This document shows, in pieces, positions 51,171-60,047 of a DNA stretch of 64,000 nt. Under the pieces are notes generated by a model, which was not told where the DNA came from, did not search any database, and worked only from the letters and a program-made list of their open reading frames with translations. The translations under genes were made by a program, and so were the position numbers. The stretch comes from Halotia wernerae (lineage in GTDB: Bacteria; Cyanobacteriota; Cyanobacteriia; Cyanobacteriales; Nostocaceae): contig JAYGHB010000105.1 in NCBI GenBank assembly GCA_034931985.1, positions 10,696 through 74,695 of the forward strand. The letters are read 5' to 3'. Every line of letters begins with the position of its first letter. Within the stretch, counting starts at the first letter, position 1.

Positions 51171-51933
51171 AATCTTCTCCCACACTGATAATGCTATTTT
51201 CTGGACAAGCAGTCCAATTACCAACAAATAGTGGCTCAGAGGCAATAATTATAGATTTAGGGAAAGTCGGATCATTTCGTAGCCAGTACAGCGAGGGCGC
51301 AGGTGAAGTACTGGCAAAGCGGGAAGCAATCAACCGATTTCCGTCGCTAAAAATTATATTTGCTGAGACCTCTACTTGATAGCGTTTTGCCATTTCTAAT
51401 AGCGTTATTAGTGTCATGCGTAAAGCATATTCTGGAGGTCGATGTTGGTTGATTTGTGCTTGAGAAAGTAACAACGCAAAGATATGTTCCGAATCTGTAT
51501 TGCCATTGATTTTTTCGTAAAAATCTGGAGTTAAAGTACTGCGAATTTTTCTATGTAATGTTTGCCGGAAATTTTGAATGTAGCCATTGTGAATAAATAG
51601 CTGTTGTTGATAGTTAAACGGTTGGCAATTAGCAAAATCTAATGCTTGCCCTGGTGTAGCACTGCGAACATAAGCTAGTACACATTTTGATTCAATATAG
51701 CGGCTGAGATTAAGTAAATTTACGTCATTCCAAATTGGCAGCGTATTTTTGTAGGTAAAAGGTTCAGTATCTTTTTGACTATGATACCAACCCACACCAA
51801 AGCCATCTGCATTTACTACCCCAGAAGTCATTTCGCGGGGTTGGTAACTCTGAACTATCAGAGAATGTTCTGGTTTATATAAAAGATGTTCCAGAGAAAC
51901 AGGCGAGCCGAGGTAGGCAAGTAAACGGCACAT
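51145..51933 (-). CDS. egtC: Ergothioneine biosynthesis glutamine amidotransferase-like EgtC
   Basis: 262 residues from the ATG at 51933 (MCRLLAYLG). The Cys directly after Met is the N-terminal nucleophile of class II glutamine amidotransferases. Other features: DGFGVGWY (about 49-56), AYVRSATPG and FIHNGYIQNF (about 114-123). EgtC removes glutamate from the gamma-glutamyl intermediate when gamma-Glu-Cys is the sulfur donor. Its presence suggests that route here. First gene of the egtC-egtB-(egtD) set. Confidence 0.92.
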   Translation of the reverse strand: MCRLLAYLGSPVSLEHLLYKPEHSLIVQSYQPREMTSGVVNADGFGVGWYHSQKDTEPFTYKNTLPIWNDVNLLNLSRYIESKCVLAYVRSATPGQALDFANCQPFNYQQQLFIHNGYIQNFRQTLHRKIRSTLTPDFYEKINGNTDSEHIFALLLSQAQINQHRPPEYALRMTLITLLEMAKRYQVEVSANIIFSDGNRLIASRFASTSPAPSLYWLRNDPTFPKSIIIASEPLFVGNWTACPENSIISVGEDCEIQVEQI

Positions 51934-52398
51934 AATAAAGGTATTTGCTCCCAATTGCTATATAGAATAAGTTTTGAAAATGGGCATTGGGGAGGCAGTG
52001 CGGTCTTCTCCCTACAACCCTTCTCCTTTAGGAGACGCTACGCGTAGCTTGCTTAAGCGCAGGGGTACGGGCATCCTACGGCATCTCCCAAAAGGAGAAG
52101 GGGAGACGCTGCGCGATAGCGTAGCGAAGCGCGAGTCCGCGAGCGCCTGGGGTCTCCCCCGCAGTCGCCACAACGCGGCGGCACGTTTTGGGAGGAAGTT
52201 TCCCCCCAAAAGCTGCCTTGGGAACCCGCGCAAGGCGCTGCTCTTCAAGTGGAGCAACTGCCGTCATTGGGCATTGCAAGAGAGATTTTCATCTTTACTT
52301 GTGAGTGCAACTCACGGAGTCTTTTGCATAATTTTTTGCCTTATGAATATACGCTGCGGCTACTATTTAACAACTTTATCGATGTTTATCGGCGATGA
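51934..52398. other. Repeat-rich intergenic region
   Basis: Between egtC and cinA. It contains the 70-bp repeat at 52012-52081 and palindromic units (TAGCGTAGCGAAGCGCGAGT near 52117-52136). Long open frames here on both strands are repeat artefacts. No gene called. Confidence 0.65.
52012..52081. repeat. 70-bp dispersed repeat, copy 2 (copy 1 at 8971-9040)
   Basis: Same length and orientation as the copy at 8971-9040, with only a few differences. Includes GCTACGCGTAGC. Confidence 0.75.
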
Positions 52399-53658
52399 TT
52401 AATTATGCTTTCTTGTTAACAACTGCCGCCGCAGCAAATCTAACGCTGTACTTGCACTTACATGACGAATTAGAGTACGTCCCCGCATTGTCCCCAACCG
52501 ATATTCAAAACTTGCCACTTCGTCTTTTGGCCCAGCTAAACCGATATAAACTAAACCTACCGGCTTGGTATCCGTCCCACCGCTGGGGCCAGCAATACCA
52601 GTGATACTCAATCCCCAAGTAGTTGCAAGGCGTGTTTTTACCCCAACAGCCATTTGTTCTGCAACAGTAGCACTTACCGCCCCAAATTTATCTAAATCTT
52701 CAGAGTTGACCCCCAATAGTCCAACTTTTACCGAGTTGTCATAAGATATTACCCCACCCCAAAAGTAATCAGAACTTCCAGAGATTTCAGTCAACATTTG
52801 CCCCAATCCGCCACCAGTGCAGGATTCGGCAACTGATAGCGTTTCTTTGCTTGTTCGTAACAACTGACCAACCACAGAAGCTAGGGTGTCATAATCTGCA
52901 CCGTAATAATTTAGTCCAGCAATTTCTTTAATTTGTTTCTCAATTGGCGAAATCAAAGCTTCTGCTGCTTTTTCTGAAGTAGCTCTTGCAGAAATTCGCA
53001 GTCTTACTTCCCCCTTCCCTGCGTAAGGCGCTACTGTGGGATTGGGCAAGTTAAAGTAGGACGCAACTTTTTCTGCCAAAGCCGACTCACTGATGCCCCA
53101 AAACTTTAAACTCCGACTGTAAATAATTTCTTTACCCCAGCCTTGGCTTTTGAGAAAGGGTACTGCTGTTTCTTCCCACATCCGATGCATTTCTGATGGC
53201 ACACCGGGAAAGTTGAAAATTGTGATTTGGGAACGCGGTTGCCAGATGATACCAGGTGCTGTACCAGTGGGATTGGGTAAAATTTCTGCGCCTTGGGGAA
53301 TCAAAGCTTGTTTGCGGTTACTTGGTGTCATAACCCGACCGCGTTGGGTAAATTTCTCAGTTATATCTTCGATGATTTCTGGCCGTTCTACTAAGGGGAC
53401 ACCAAAAAAATCAGCGATGGTTTCGCAGGTTAGGTCATCCGGTGTGGGGCCAAGTCCACCAGTGAAAATGAGAATTTGCGCTCTTGAAATAGCAATTTCT
53501 ATAACTTGCTTCAGTCGTTCTGGGTTATCTCCAACTACTGTTTGATAGTAATGAGGAATACCTAGCTGTGCTAACTGCTGGGCAATAAATTGAGCATTAC
53601 TGTTGAGTATATCTCCCAGCAGCATTTCTGTACCAACACAAATAATTTCTGCACTCAT
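52399..53658 (-). CDS. cinA: CinA family competence/damage-inducible protein
   Basis: 419 residues from the ATG at 53658 (MSAEIICVGTEMLLG). The N-terminal MoCF_biosynth-like domain (about 1-170; IFTGGLGPTPDDLTCE) is an ADP-ribose pyrophosphatase-type module. The C-terminal CinA domain (about 255-415; LSVAESCTGGGLGQ, WGLSITGIAGPSGGT) is the PncC-type nicotinamide-nucleotide amidase. The two-domain layout is standard for cyanobacterial CinA. Roles are NAD-related housekeeping, and DNA uptake in some species. It lies 33 bases downstream of the WecA/MraY-like gene, so probably cotranscribed. Confidence 0.94.
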   Translation of the reverse strand: MSAEIICVGTEMLLGDILNSNAQFIAQQLAQLGIPHYYQTVVGDNPERLKQVIEIAISRAQILIFTGGLGPTPDDLTCETIADFFGVPLVERPEIIEDITEKFTQRGRVMTPSNRKQALIPQGAEILPNPTGTAPGIIWQPRSQITIFNFPGVPSEMHRMWEETAVPFLKSQGWGKEIIYSRSLKFWGISESALAEKVASYFNLPNPTVAPYAGKGEVRLRISARATSEKAAEALISPIEKQIKEIAGLNYYGADYDTLASVVGQLLRTSKETLSVAESCTGGGLGQMLTEISGSSDYFWGGVISYDNSVKVGLLGVNSEDLDKFGAVSATVAEQMAVGVKTRLATTWGLSITGIAGPSGGTDTKPVGLVYIGLAGPKDEVASFEYRLGTMRGRTLIRHVSASTALDLLRRQLLTRKHN

Positions 53659-53691
53659 CGCAAGCAAGCGTTATCAATTATAAGTTATCAA

Positions 53692-54738
53692 TTAAGATTG
53701 TCTAGAGAGTTTCCAAACACGCCAAATAGCATAACCTAACAGTGAAGTTGTACCACAGGCATAAACAATGCCACTGGGAATGCCAGCGATCGCTAATGCT
53801 AAACTTCCCACCCACAAAGTCAAAGAGTAAATAAACAAAACTGTCCATCGATGGGATAGACCCACCTTTAAAAGTCGGTGGTGTAGGTGGCGTTTATCCG
53901 CGACAAAAGGTGATTCACCACGGCAAATTCGTGTCAAAATCACTGCTGACATATCTACAATTGGCACTGCCAAAATTACATAAGGCAAGATGACGGCAGT
54001 AAAAGCAGGGATTTTTACTAGACCAATTACACCCACAGATGCTAAGGTGAATCCCATAAAATAAGATCCGCCATCTCCCATGAAAATTTGTGCAGGGTTG
54101 AAATTATAGCGCAGAAATCCCAGCGATGCACCAGCTAAGGCCGCAGCGATTAGGGCTGCTGCTGGTTGGTGCATCAGTAAAGACACAAACAGCATCACTA
54201 CGGCAGCAATTCCAGACACTCCAGCAGCTAAACCGTCTAAACCATCAATCCAGTTAATGGCATTGACCATTCCTACCAGCCAGATAATTGTGATCGGCAA
54301 ACTCAGCCAGTCGAGATCAACTATCCCGACTGTGGGAATACTGATGAAATCTATACTTACGCCTGCTTTCCACGCACCAGCCGCAACAACTATTTGCATG
54401 AGTAGGCGTTTTAAGGCAGACAAATTTAACAAATCGTCTGCTAAACCAATCAAAAAAAAGCCAAGACCGCCTAAAGTTACACCCCAAATTTGCCACTCTT
54501 TGTCAAGGGGTAGATTGGCAAATCCACCCAACCACCAAACAATTAATAGAGAGGTGATAGTACCTGCAAAGATAGAAACTCCTCCCAGGCGTACCATTGG
54601 GTGTTTGTGGACTTTGCGATCGCCAGGTTGATCTACACGTCCACTTTTTATACCAATGTTTTTGACATCAGGAGTAGTCCACAGAACGACTACTGCGGCG
54701 ACGAGGAAGGCAATCAGATGATAAATCTGAGGAAGCAT
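53692..54738 (-). CDS. MraY/WecA family phospho-N-acetylhexosamine transferase
   Basis: 348 residues from the ATG at 54738 (MLPQIYHLIAF); a TTG at 54750 would add four residues. About ten membrane helices. Family motifs: KVHKHPMVRLGGVSIF (substrate loop), AINWIDGLDGLAAGVSG with the conserved acidic pair, FMGDGGSYFMGF (third acid) and ADKRHLHHRLLK (HIHH-type loop near 275). These define the polyprenyl-phosphate GlcNAc-1-P transferase group (WecA/TagO-like). It likely starts a cell-surface polysaccharide or lipid-linked sugar. Located between glyA and cinA on the same strand. Confidence 0.9.
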   Translation of the reverse strand: MLPQIYHLIAFLVAAVVVLWTTPDVKNIGIKSGRVDQPGDRKVHKHPMVRLGGVSIFAGTITSLLIVWWLGGFANLPLDKEWQIWGVTLGGLGFFLIGLADDLLNLSALKRLLMQIVVAAGAWKAGVSIDFISIPTVGIVDLDWLSLPITIIWLVGMVNAINWIDGLDGLAAGVSGIAAVVMLFVSLLMHQPAAALIAAALAGASLGFLRYNFNPAQIFMGDGGSYFMGFTLASVGVIGLVKIPAFTAVILPYVILAVPIVDMSAVILTRICRGESPFVADKRHLHHRLLKVGLSHRWTVLFIYSLTLWVGSLALAIAGIPSGIVYACGTTSLLGYAIWRVWKLSRQS

Positions 54739-54853
54739 CTGTATCTTCAAATAAGTAGTTTGCTAAGACAAAAATGTGTGGAGGTAGCTTTCTACCTCAT
54801 ATCTACTACATTTCAGATTTTTATCAGTAGGGGAATTTTTTGTAATGGTGGTC

Positions 54854-54886
54854 AGATCCCCGACTTCTTAAAGAAGTCGGGGATCT
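54854..54886. repeat. 33-bp near-perfect palindrome between glyA and the transferase gene
   Basis: AGATCCCCGACTTCTT (54854-54869) and AAGAAGTCGGGGATCT (54871-54886) are perfect complements around a single base. A weaker hairpin AACTCCT / AGGAGTT lies beside it. No T run follows, so it may attenuate or protect the glyA transcript end. The same AGATCCCCGA core begins a partial copy near 61229. Confidence 0.7.
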
Positions 54887-54921
54887 CGCAACTCCTCAAA
54901 CTACAGGAGTTACTATGAACA

Positions 54922-56205
54922 TCAGACTAGGGCTGGTACAGGAATTTCCAAGTGAGGATACAAGGGGAAGCGATCGCACAATGCTGCGACTCGTCGCCGA
55001 CAATCTTGAGCAACTGTTTCTGAATCTGGAGCTAGTAGGCGATCGGCAATAATATCACCAATCTCGGTAAATTCTATTTCTCCCAATCCTCTTGTAGTCA
55101 TTGCTGGAGAACCCAAACGCAGTCCACTAGTTACAAAAGGTGACTGTGGATCAAAGGGAACAGTATTTTTATTCGCAGTAATATTTACTTGGCTCACCAA
55201 CTGATCTGCTTGCTTGCCTGTCAGTCCAATAGACTGCAAATCTACTAACATTAAATGATTGTCAGTGCCATTAGATACTATTTTTAAACCCCGATTTTGT
55301 AGTTGAGTTGCTAAAGCACGGGCATTGTCAATAACTTGAGCCGAATAAGTTTTAAACTCTGGCTTGAGAGCTTCACCAAATGCTACTGCTTTACCAGCAA
55401 TAACATGTTCTAAAGGGCCGCCTTGAGTGCCAGGAAAAACTGATTTATCTAGCTTTTTACCGAGTTCGGCATCGCGGGTCAAAATTAATCCTCCCCTGGG
55501 GCCGCGGAGAGTTTTATGGGTAGTTGTTGTAACTACATCACAATAAGGAATTGGATCGGGGTGCAGATCAGTAGCAATCAAACCAGCGATATGGGCAATA
55601 TCCGCCAGTAAATAAGCACCTATTTCATCAGCAATGCTGCGGAACTTTACAAAGTCAATCACGCGGGGATATGCTGAATAACCACAAATCAGTAGTTTCG
55701 GACGCTCCTTTAGCGCCAACTCCCGAATTTGGTCATAATCGAGTTGTTCTGTTTGTTGGCTAACGCCGTAGTGACAAACTTGAAACCACTTCCCTGAGAC
55801 ATTCACAGGTGAACCGTGGGTAAGATGTCCCCCGTGAGACAAATCCATCCCCATGATTTTGTCTCCTGGTTCTAGTAGAGTCAGGAAAACTGCAAAATTT
55901 GCTTGTGCGCCGGAGTGGGGTTGGACATTCGCATGAGCAGCACCAAATAGTTGTTTAGCTCTGTCAATCGCCAGTTGCTCGACTTGATCAATCAATTCAC
56001 AACCGCCATAGTAGCGTTTCCCAGGCAATCCCTCGGCATATTTATTTGTCAATACCGAACCTTGAGCAGCTAGTACCGCAGCAGAGGTAAAGTTTTCACT
56101 AGCAATCAATTCCAAGTGGTCGCGTTGACGTTGTAGTTCTTGGTTGAGTAATTGTGCGATCGCGGGATCTGAGTTAGCCAAAAAGTCTGAATTAGTCTTA
56201 GTCAC
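54922..56205 (-). CDS. glyA: Serine hydroxymethyltransferase
   Basis: 427 residues, normal bacterial length. Signatures: LIASENFTSAAVLAAQGSVL (about 34-53), YYGGCELIDQVE (about 65-76) and the PLP lysine in VTTTTHKTLRGPRGG (about 225-239). It interconverts serine and glycine with tetrahydrofolate, a main source of one-carbon units, and works in photorespiratory glycine use. It starts with ATG at 56205. Upstream is a long gap with a miniature mobile element, about 270 bases away from its start. Confidence 0.97.
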   Translation of the reverse strand: MTKTNSDFLANSDPAIAQLLNQELQRQRDHLELIASENFTSAAVLAAQGSVLTNKYAEGLPGKRYYGGCELIDQVEQLAIDRAKQLFGAAHANVQPHSGAQANFAVFLTLLEPGDKIMGMDLSHGGHLTHGSPVNVSGKWFQVCHYGVSQQTEQLDYDQIRELALKERPKLLICGYSAYPRVIDFVKFRSIADEIGAYLLADIAHIAGLIATDLHPDPIPYCDVVTTTTHKTLRGPRGGLILTRDAELGKKLDKSVFPGTQGGPLEHVIAGKAVAFGEALKPEFKTYSAQVIDNARALATQLQNRGLKIVSNGTDNHLMLVDLQSIGLTGKQADQLVSQVNITANKNTVPFDPQSPFVTSGLRLGSPAMTTRGLGEIEFTEIGDIIADRLLAPDSETVAQDCRRRVAALCDRFPLYPHLEIPVPALV

Positions 56206-56966
56206 TTACAATTATCCTTGGGGAAATTTGTACAATAGTTGATTTTTGCTGGTTAGGTTACAGCACTTAACCATAACAGCCCATATTTATTATTTAAATG
56301 CCAGAGCGATAAAGATGTTAATGATCATAATTTCCCTAATATCCTAATATCAAGTTCTATAGCTCCATTGTTATTTAATAGGGATGCAATGGATAGCACT
56401 GGCTGTCCCTGCTAAACTCTGGTGCAAAAGTTTATGTATGACTTTTTACTAAAGAATCTAATCATATAAGATACACCAATACCTTCGCCAATTTACGAGG
56501 GTGAGATGATGATGCTTTAACCATTAACTCCCATTTCTTTGAGGGTTGGCAAAAACAATCAGTCCTAAAAATTCCTTTAAGGTTTCCTACAAGGGTTTTT
56601 TAACGTATTGACAGCAGGATAAGGGTTTCAGATGAAAAACCACCTTTTCATCGAAACGCTTATGTATGCTTAATTTTGCCACTTTTGCCAAAATTTATCT
56701 AGGCTCTTATTTTGGCAAAGGTATTGATACACAACATACAATAAATAATAGATGAAGGTTTCGTTGACGATTTTCAACTACTACCCCCATTGTTGCCGAA
56801 AAGAGCGTCAGAATAAACTTCTGGTGTCCTTTGCGATCACAAATTTCAATAATTCCCATCTACAGTGTCACCCCAATCTACCTGAAGTCGCTTTTGGGAA
56901 GAATATCAAGCATATCTTCCCTTGACAAAATGCGGGTAATAATGAGGATTTATAAGGAGGGATTGG
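56206..56966. other. Divergent intergenic region containing a miniature mobile element
   Basis: 760 bases between glyA and the small gene at 56967. It contains the 250-bp element at 56477-56726. On either side I see only AT-rich DNA; promoters of both flanking genes must lie here. No riboswitch-like glycine motif was recognised upstream of glyA. Confidence 0.5.
56477..56726 (+). mobile_element. 250-bp non-autonomous mobile element (MITE-like), copy 1
   Basis: Starts CAATACCTTCGCCAATTTA and ends TTATTTTGGCAAAGGTATTG; the ends are inverted repeats (CAATACCTT[C/T]GCCAA). It is flanked by a 6-bp direct repeat ATACAC (56471-56476 and 56727-56732). An element of exactly the same length and about 90 percent identity lies at 63287-63536 in the opposite orientation. 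No coding capacity. The parent transposase is not in the window. Confidence 0.88.
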
Positions 56967-57164
56967 ATGCTAGTCATTTTAACAGACAATCAAATCTTTG
57001 CTCCTGAGCAGGTTTGCCAGTCGTGTTTACTTGCTGATGGTAGTGGTAAACCCCGTTGGCGCAAAGGTCAACTGTATTGCGGCCAAGCCATCCGCAAACT
57101 TACAGAACAGCAACCAGCCCAGTATGAGTGTATGATGGGCTTCCGCATTGCCCACATAGAATAA
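56967..57164 (+). CDS. Small conserved four-cysteine protein of unknown function
   Basis: 65 residues, with ribosome site AAGGAGG eight bases before the ATG. Four cysteines in CQSCLLADGSGKPRW, YCGQAI and YECMMGFRIAH suggest a metal- or redox-binding role. The sequence is arranged like a small cyanobacteria-specific protein (charged helix, GKPRWRKGQLYCGQAIRKL core). I do not know its function. The next gene (Tic20-like) starts 81 bases later on the same strand. Confidence 0.75.
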   Translation: MLVILTDNQIFAPEQVCQSCLLADGSGKPRWRKGQLYCGQAIRKLTEQQPAQYECMMGFRIAHIE

Positions 57165-57245
57165 TCACATTTACGAGCAAGGCCAAGTAACTGCGTTATC
57201 CTAGGCTCAAGTAACTCTCTAAATTTAGCCACAGGAGAACGCACA

Positions 57246-57722
57246 ATGACTTGGCGTGGGTCTACAACAATTAAAGATAGAATTTTTGCCTGTTTACCTT
57301 ATTTGCTTCCGATCATCGAGGTTTTTGCCTTCGGTCAATTTTTGATAGCACAGTTCCCACCTCTACTAGTGCTATTTCTGCCCCTGATGCCATTGCTGAG
57401 GATTTATTATGGTGTTCGTTATGCAGGATTGATAATTTTCTTTGCTTTGTTCTTATTAGTAGTCAGAAACGAAAAAATCAGTCACTTTATTCGTTTCAAC
57501 ACCATGCAAGCAATCCTTTTGGACATTGTGATATTTTTGTTCAGTATCCTAACTGATGTTGTTGGACTAATTCCCAGTGGTGGTTTTGCCATCCAAACTT
57601 TATCTACAACAATTTTTATAGGAATTTTAGCAGCAGTTGCATATTCGGTTATCCAGTCCGTAATGGGGCGTTATGCAGAAATTCCGGCAATTTCTGATGC
57701 AGTCTATATGCAAGTGCGCTAA
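57246..57722 (+). CDS. Tic20-like membrane protein
   Basis: 158 residues with four hydrophobic helices. Start MTWRGSTTIKDRIFACLPYL, then a loop NEKISHFIRFNTMQAILLDI (about 76-95) that is the conserved Tic20 segment (FN(T/M)xQAxLLDI). The cyanobacterial homologs are ancestors of chloroplast Tic20, a component of the inner-envelope import channel. Their own role is unclear, with membrane transport suggested. Ribosome site AGGAG precedes the ATG. It converges with the FAH gene, three bases between the stops. Confidence 0.88.
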   Translation: MTWRGSTTIKDRIFACLPYLLPIIEVFAFGQFLIAQFPPLLVLFLPLMPLLRIYYGVRYAGLIIFFALFLLVVRNEKISHFIRFNTMQAILLDIVIFLFSILTDVVGLIPSGGFAIQTLSTTIFIGILAAVAYSVIQSVMGRYAEIPAISDAVYMQVR

Positions 57723-57725
57723 CAG

Positions 57726-58499
57726 TTAATAGGCTGCTACTGTGTTTTCCAGGCGACCGATGCCTTCGATCTCAATGCGGACGCGATCGCCTCGATGCAA
57801 TGGGCCGACACCTAATGGTGTACCAGTTAGTACTACATCTCCAGGTAGCAAGGTCATTGTCTGGCTAATATAAGACACCAGAACATCAGGGGGAAACACC
57901 ATCTGATCAATACAGGCAGATTGCACTGGATTAGCATCTTCATTCAAAAAAGTCTGCAATCTAGCTCCAGGATTTAATTCTCGGACGATCCAAGGGCCTA
58001 GGGGACAGAAAGTATCAAAACCTTTGGCTCTAGCCCATTGACCATCTTTTTGTTGTAAATCCCGCGCTGTCACATCATTAGCGATGGTATAACCCCAAAT
58101 TTTTGTTTGGGCTTCTTCTGGTGTGCAATTAAAAGCGCGATCGCCAATTACTAATGCTAACTCACCTTCGTAGTCTACCCGTTGCGACTGGAGAGGATAC
58201 ATAATTTCGGTCTCTGAGGCAATCACAGCTGTAGGTGGTTTGAGAAAGATTAACGGCTCACTTGGAACTGAAGTTCCCATTTCAGCCGCATGATCTGCAT
58301 AATTCTTACCTACCGCCACAATTTTTGAAGGAGCGCAGGGAGGAAGAATTTGGTAGTTATCTGGTTCTAAATTTAAATCTGTGGGTTGTCCTTGCAACCA
58401 GGGTGGAGCATCCAGCACCTGTACACTGAGGGATAGTTGTAGCAACCCATAGTAAATCTTTCCTTCTAAATTTTGAACTCGCACATAGCGCTGCGCCAT
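57726..58499 (-). CDS. Fumarylacetoacetate hydrolase family protein
   Basis: 257 residues. Characteristic: KIVAVGKNYADHAAEM (about 60-75), RVDYEGELALVIG (about 106-118, with metal-binding E), YTIANDVTARDLQQKDGQWARAKGFD (about 137-162, shown in part by key residues D, D, K) and GDVVLTGTPLGVGP near the end. The fold hydrolyses or decarboxylates 2-oxo acids (5-oxopent-3-ene or oxaloacetate-type) using Mg2+. In cyanobacteria the exact substrate is not settled. The single-copy layout gives no pathway context. Confidence 0.9.
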   Translation of the reverse strand: MAQRYVRVQNLEGKIYYGLLQLSLSVQVLDAPPWLQGQPTDLNLEPDNYQILPPCAPSKIVAVGKNYADHAAEMGTSVPSEPLIFLKPPTAVIASETEIMYPLQSQRVDYEGELALVIGDRAFNCTPEEAQTKIWGYTIANDVTARDLQQKDGQWARAKGFDTFCPLGPWIVRELNPGARLQTFLNEDANPVQSACIDQMVFPPDVLVSYISQTMTLLPGDVVLTGTPLGVGPLHRGDRVRIEIEGIGRLENTVAAY

Positions 58500-58856
58500 A
58501 ACCTTGATTAATATCCTTTTGTCTGCAATTAAAAGCTGATAGCGGTTAACACAACATTCAATTTGTAGTGGAGGTTTTAACCTGAAACCAATAGCTATAG
58601 GCTCTACTTGGCTAGCATACCCTTTGGGCGAGCTGATAGCTTGATCAATTTTGGCAATCTGCTCTTTAGTTACTCACAGATAGCTTCTTAATTAAAGATG
58701 CAAATTTCGACGGATTAGGCTAATGATCCAAATTGAAAACTGGTAAGATTATAGTTCCTTGTTGCTTCAAATGTTGACTAATACTGGTATTTCCTCTCAA
58801 AAGCTTGTATGAATCGATATCAGCAACCATTTTTGTCCATAAGGATACTTAAAACC
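58500..58856. other. Divergent intergenic region upstream of rpsF
   Basis: About 360 bases between the FAH gene and rpsF. No clear repeat or RNA; an in-frame ATG at 58809 precedes the rpsF start but lacks a ribosome site. Confidence 0.4.
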
Positions 58857-59213
58857 ATGTCCACAGTTTACGAAACAATATACATTCTGCGTCCTGACCT
58901 GGGAGACGAACAAGTTGAGCAAGCAATTGCAAAATATCAGAACTTGCTCCAAGAGCAAGGTGCTGAGGATATGCAAATTCAAAATCGTGGTAAGCGCCGC
59001 CTTGCTTATGAAATTAAAAAGCACCGGGATGGCATCTACATCCAGATGAACTACACTAGCCCCGGAAATGCTATTGCGCCTATGGAACGTGCAATGCGTT
59101 TGAGCGAAGAAGTGATTCGCTACATGACAATTAAACAGGAACTTCCAAGGGAAGAAAAAGCGGAAAGCGCTGCTGTACCTGCACCTGTACCTGCACCTGT
59201 ACCGGCTGCTTAA
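58857..59213 (+). CDS. rpsF: 30S ribosomal protein S6 with proline/alanine-rich tail
   Basis: 118 residues from the ATG at 58857 (MSTVYETIYILRPDL), with ribosome site AAGGAT upstream; an earlier in-frame ATG at 58809 is rejected for lack of a signal. S6 motifs: NRGKRRLAYEIKKHRDGIYI (about 45-64), NYTSPGNAI and EEVIRYMTIK (about 88-97). S6 binds 16S rRNA in the platform with S18. The C-terminal ~15 residues repeat APVP units (AAVPAPVPAPVPAA), a low-complexity tail not part of the fold. It stands alone, with a terminator after it. Confidence 0.95.
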   Translation: MSTVYETIYILRPDLGDEQVEQAIAKYQNLLQEQGAEDMQIQNRGKRRLAYEIKKHRDGIYIQMNYTSPGNAIAPMERAMRLSEEVIRYMTIKQELPREEKAESAAVPAPVPAPVPAA

Positions 59214-59229
59214 GGCAAGTTGAATAACC

Positions 59230-59264
59230 AGTGCTGAAGAGCCGCCACGCAGCTCTTCAGCACT
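59230..59264 (+). terminator. Hairpin terminator after rpsF
   Basis: AGTGCTGAAGAGC (59230-59242) and GCTCTTCAGCACT (59252-59264) form a perfect 13-bp stem with a 9-base loop, 16 bases after the rpsF stop. No strong T run. Confidence 0.7.
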
Positions 59265-59495
59265 GCGAAAAGAAGACACAAGAAAAGGTTCTCCCCTTAA
59301 ACGGACTAGCGATATTGAGTTTTTCGAGCTTCAACACTCAGTACTGATTAAAATAAATCTAAAAAAATTTTTACCTTTGACCTTTTTTATGGCTTGGTTG
59401 GGAATGCTAAATTAACAAGTACTTGCCAAAGGCAGTACTATCGCAGTTATACCTAAAATTTGGACAAGATACGTCAATGGGAGCTGTAAGCCACT

Positions 59496-60047
59496 GTGAG
59501 CCAAACTGACACACCCAACATTCAAGCTCTCTCTACGGAAGTATCGCAACTTCGCCAAGAGTTGCAACTTCGTGATCAATTAGTGCAACAGTTATCTCAA
59601 GAACTCTTCCGCTTGGTGAAGGGTAACGCTAATTTTATACCTCAACGCTCTGAGCCTGAACTCGATATGAGTCAGTTGCAGGCGTTGCGAGAACAGTTGC
59701 AAGCTGTAGAGCAGCAGGTAACATTCTACCAAGAACAAATTACTACTCGTGATGCCGAAATTTATCAGTTACGGCAGTCAGTACAAGAATTAACCGATCG
59801 CAGTCGGATGTTAGAGCAAGTAGTACAAGAGTTACCTCAGATTTACCGTCGTAAATTTGAGGAGCGCATGACTCCTGTGAGAGAAAAAGTGGCAATCCTA
59901 CAACGAGAAAACCGCCAACTTCAGGCAGAACTGCAAAGTGTAACTTATCGATTGGCGCTTAAAACCCGCAATTCCAGCCACAGTGGTATTGACTTACCTA
60001 ATTTTCCCCGCCCAATATCCAATCAAAATAATATTTCTACTGTGTAA
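59496..60047 (+). CDS. Conserved coiled-coil protein of unknown function
   Basis: 183 residues from a GTG at 59496 (VSQTDTPNIQALSTEVSQ-type start). Almost the whole protein is a coiled coil with regular heptads (QLRQELQLRDQLVQQLSQEL; QALREQLQAVEQQVTFYQEQ; ENRQLQAELQSVTYRL). A conserved central motif VQELPQIYRRKFEERM (about 110-125) breaks the coil. Proteins with this shape are common in filamentous cyanobacteria; none is recognised by name here. It may be structural or a scaffold. No membrane segment or signal peptide. Confidence 0.75.
   Translation: MSQTDTPNIQALSTEVSQLRQELQLRDQLVQQLSQELFRLVKGNANFIPQRSEPELDMSQLQALREQLQAVEQQVTFYQEQITTRDAEIYQLRQSVQELTDRSRMLEQVVQELPQIYRRKFEERMTPVREKVAILQRENRQLQAELQSVTYRLALKTRNSSHSGIDLPNFPRPISNQNNISTV

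Noticed and set aside
51974..52402. 142-codon frame between egtC and cinA
   Set aside because: Made from the 70-bp repeat and palindromic units; both strands are equally open.
56206..56476. Glycine riboswitch upstream of glyA
   Set aside because: No GGGAGA...CCGAAGG-type conserved core was seen.
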